This document shows positions 23,588 through 23,872 of a DNA stretch of 23,872 nt, in pieces. Below the pieces are notes generated by a model that saw nothing but the letters and a program-made list of their open reading frames with translations, searched no databases and was not told the origin of the DNA. Position 1 is the first letter of the stretch, and the number at the start of each line of letters is the position of its first letter. The DNA comes from a virus: positions 1 through 23,872 of the IMG/VR virus record IMGVR_UViG_3300043446_001894; one strand, written 5' to 3'. The translations under genes and the position numbers were made by a program.

Positions 23588-23872
23588 ATGTCCAGACTAT
23601 CACTTGCAACAGTTAAAACCAAGTTTCAAACAGGAGATCGTCCTACACAAACAGACTATGAGGATTTAATTGACTCAACATCTGCTCAGGCTACAGATCT
23701 TGGTTCATATGGTAATAATGAAAATACAATCACTGGTATTGAAAACGCTACAGTAATTGATAGTTTTTCGGCAACAGACTGGAGAATGGTTAAATACATT
23801 ATCTCAATTGCTAAAACATCAGCAGGAGATAATAAATACTATGCTACAGAAATGACCATACTTATTGACGGA
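23588..23872 (+). CDS. N-terminal part of a fibre-type protein (runs off the window)
   Basis: It opens MSRLSLATVKTKFQTGDRPTQ, then TDYEDLIDST, a pattern common at the N-terminus of phage tail-fibre proteins. 95 codons are visible without a stop. Beta-rich, Thr/Ser/Ala composition as in the other fibre genes. Leaderless by the upstream promoter. Confidence 0.7.
   Translation, partial: MSRLSLATVKTKFQTGDRPTQTDYEDLIDSTSAQATDLGSYGNNENTITGIENATVIDSFSATDWRMVKYIISIAKTSAGDNKYYATEMTILIDG

Overview
The window is a stretch of an AT-rich tailed-phage (or prophage-like) genome. Its gene content is phage: tail-fibre and collagen-like proteins, BppU-like N-terminal domains, a signal-peptide-bearing SLT muralytic enzyme, a 2OG-Fe(II) oxygenase, DUF932, Gp88-like and Api92-like proteins, a tRNA-Asp, and dozens of 25-100 codon genes packed with TAATG/ATGA overlaps. 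The host is probably an actinobacterium. The leader sites are variants of AGAAAGGA, complementary to the actinobacterial 16S 3' tail, and leaderless genes are frequent. The low GC argues against a typical high-GC host such as Streptomyces or Mycobacterium; a low-GC aquatic actinobacterium is a reasonable but unproven guess.

Layout. (1) 3-188: the end of a rightward gene. (2) 185-2733, leftward: small genes plus a fibre-head-like protein, several with their own leaderless promoter. (3) 2746-3283: a noncoding region rich in TGTTTGG/CCAAACA. (4) 3284-6450, leftward: small regulatory or hypothetical genes, a likely small RNA (about 3705-3783), an Api92-like protein and three micro-genes. (5) 6563-13903, leftward: an early-type block of consecutive operons. 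Each has a SigA-like promoter with a 17-bp spacer, and many have a CRP/GlxR-like TGTGN-N6-TCACA site upstream, an AAAGGA leader, and repeated 3' hairpins and GC boxes at the boundaries. (6) 13904-14192: the divergence point. (7) 14193-15587: rightward small genes. (8) 15540-16656: a leftward DHH-like gene with two small partners. (9) 16681-23872: the rightward late or structural block, interrupted by the leftward lysin at 22278-22814.

Two promoter languages are visible. Early-type units use TTGACA-like / 17 bp / TANNNT, usually with an RNA leader and Shine-Dalgarno site. Late or structural and left-end genes repeatedly use an extended -10 (TGTTATAAT or TGGTATAAT) placed exactly 6 nt before the ATG, so the mRNA should begin at or next to the start codon. 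The early operons look like variations on one template, sharing upstream sites, downstream hairpins and paralogous genes. No CRISPR array, insertion sequence, integrase, terminase, portal, capsid or DNA polymerase gene was seen.
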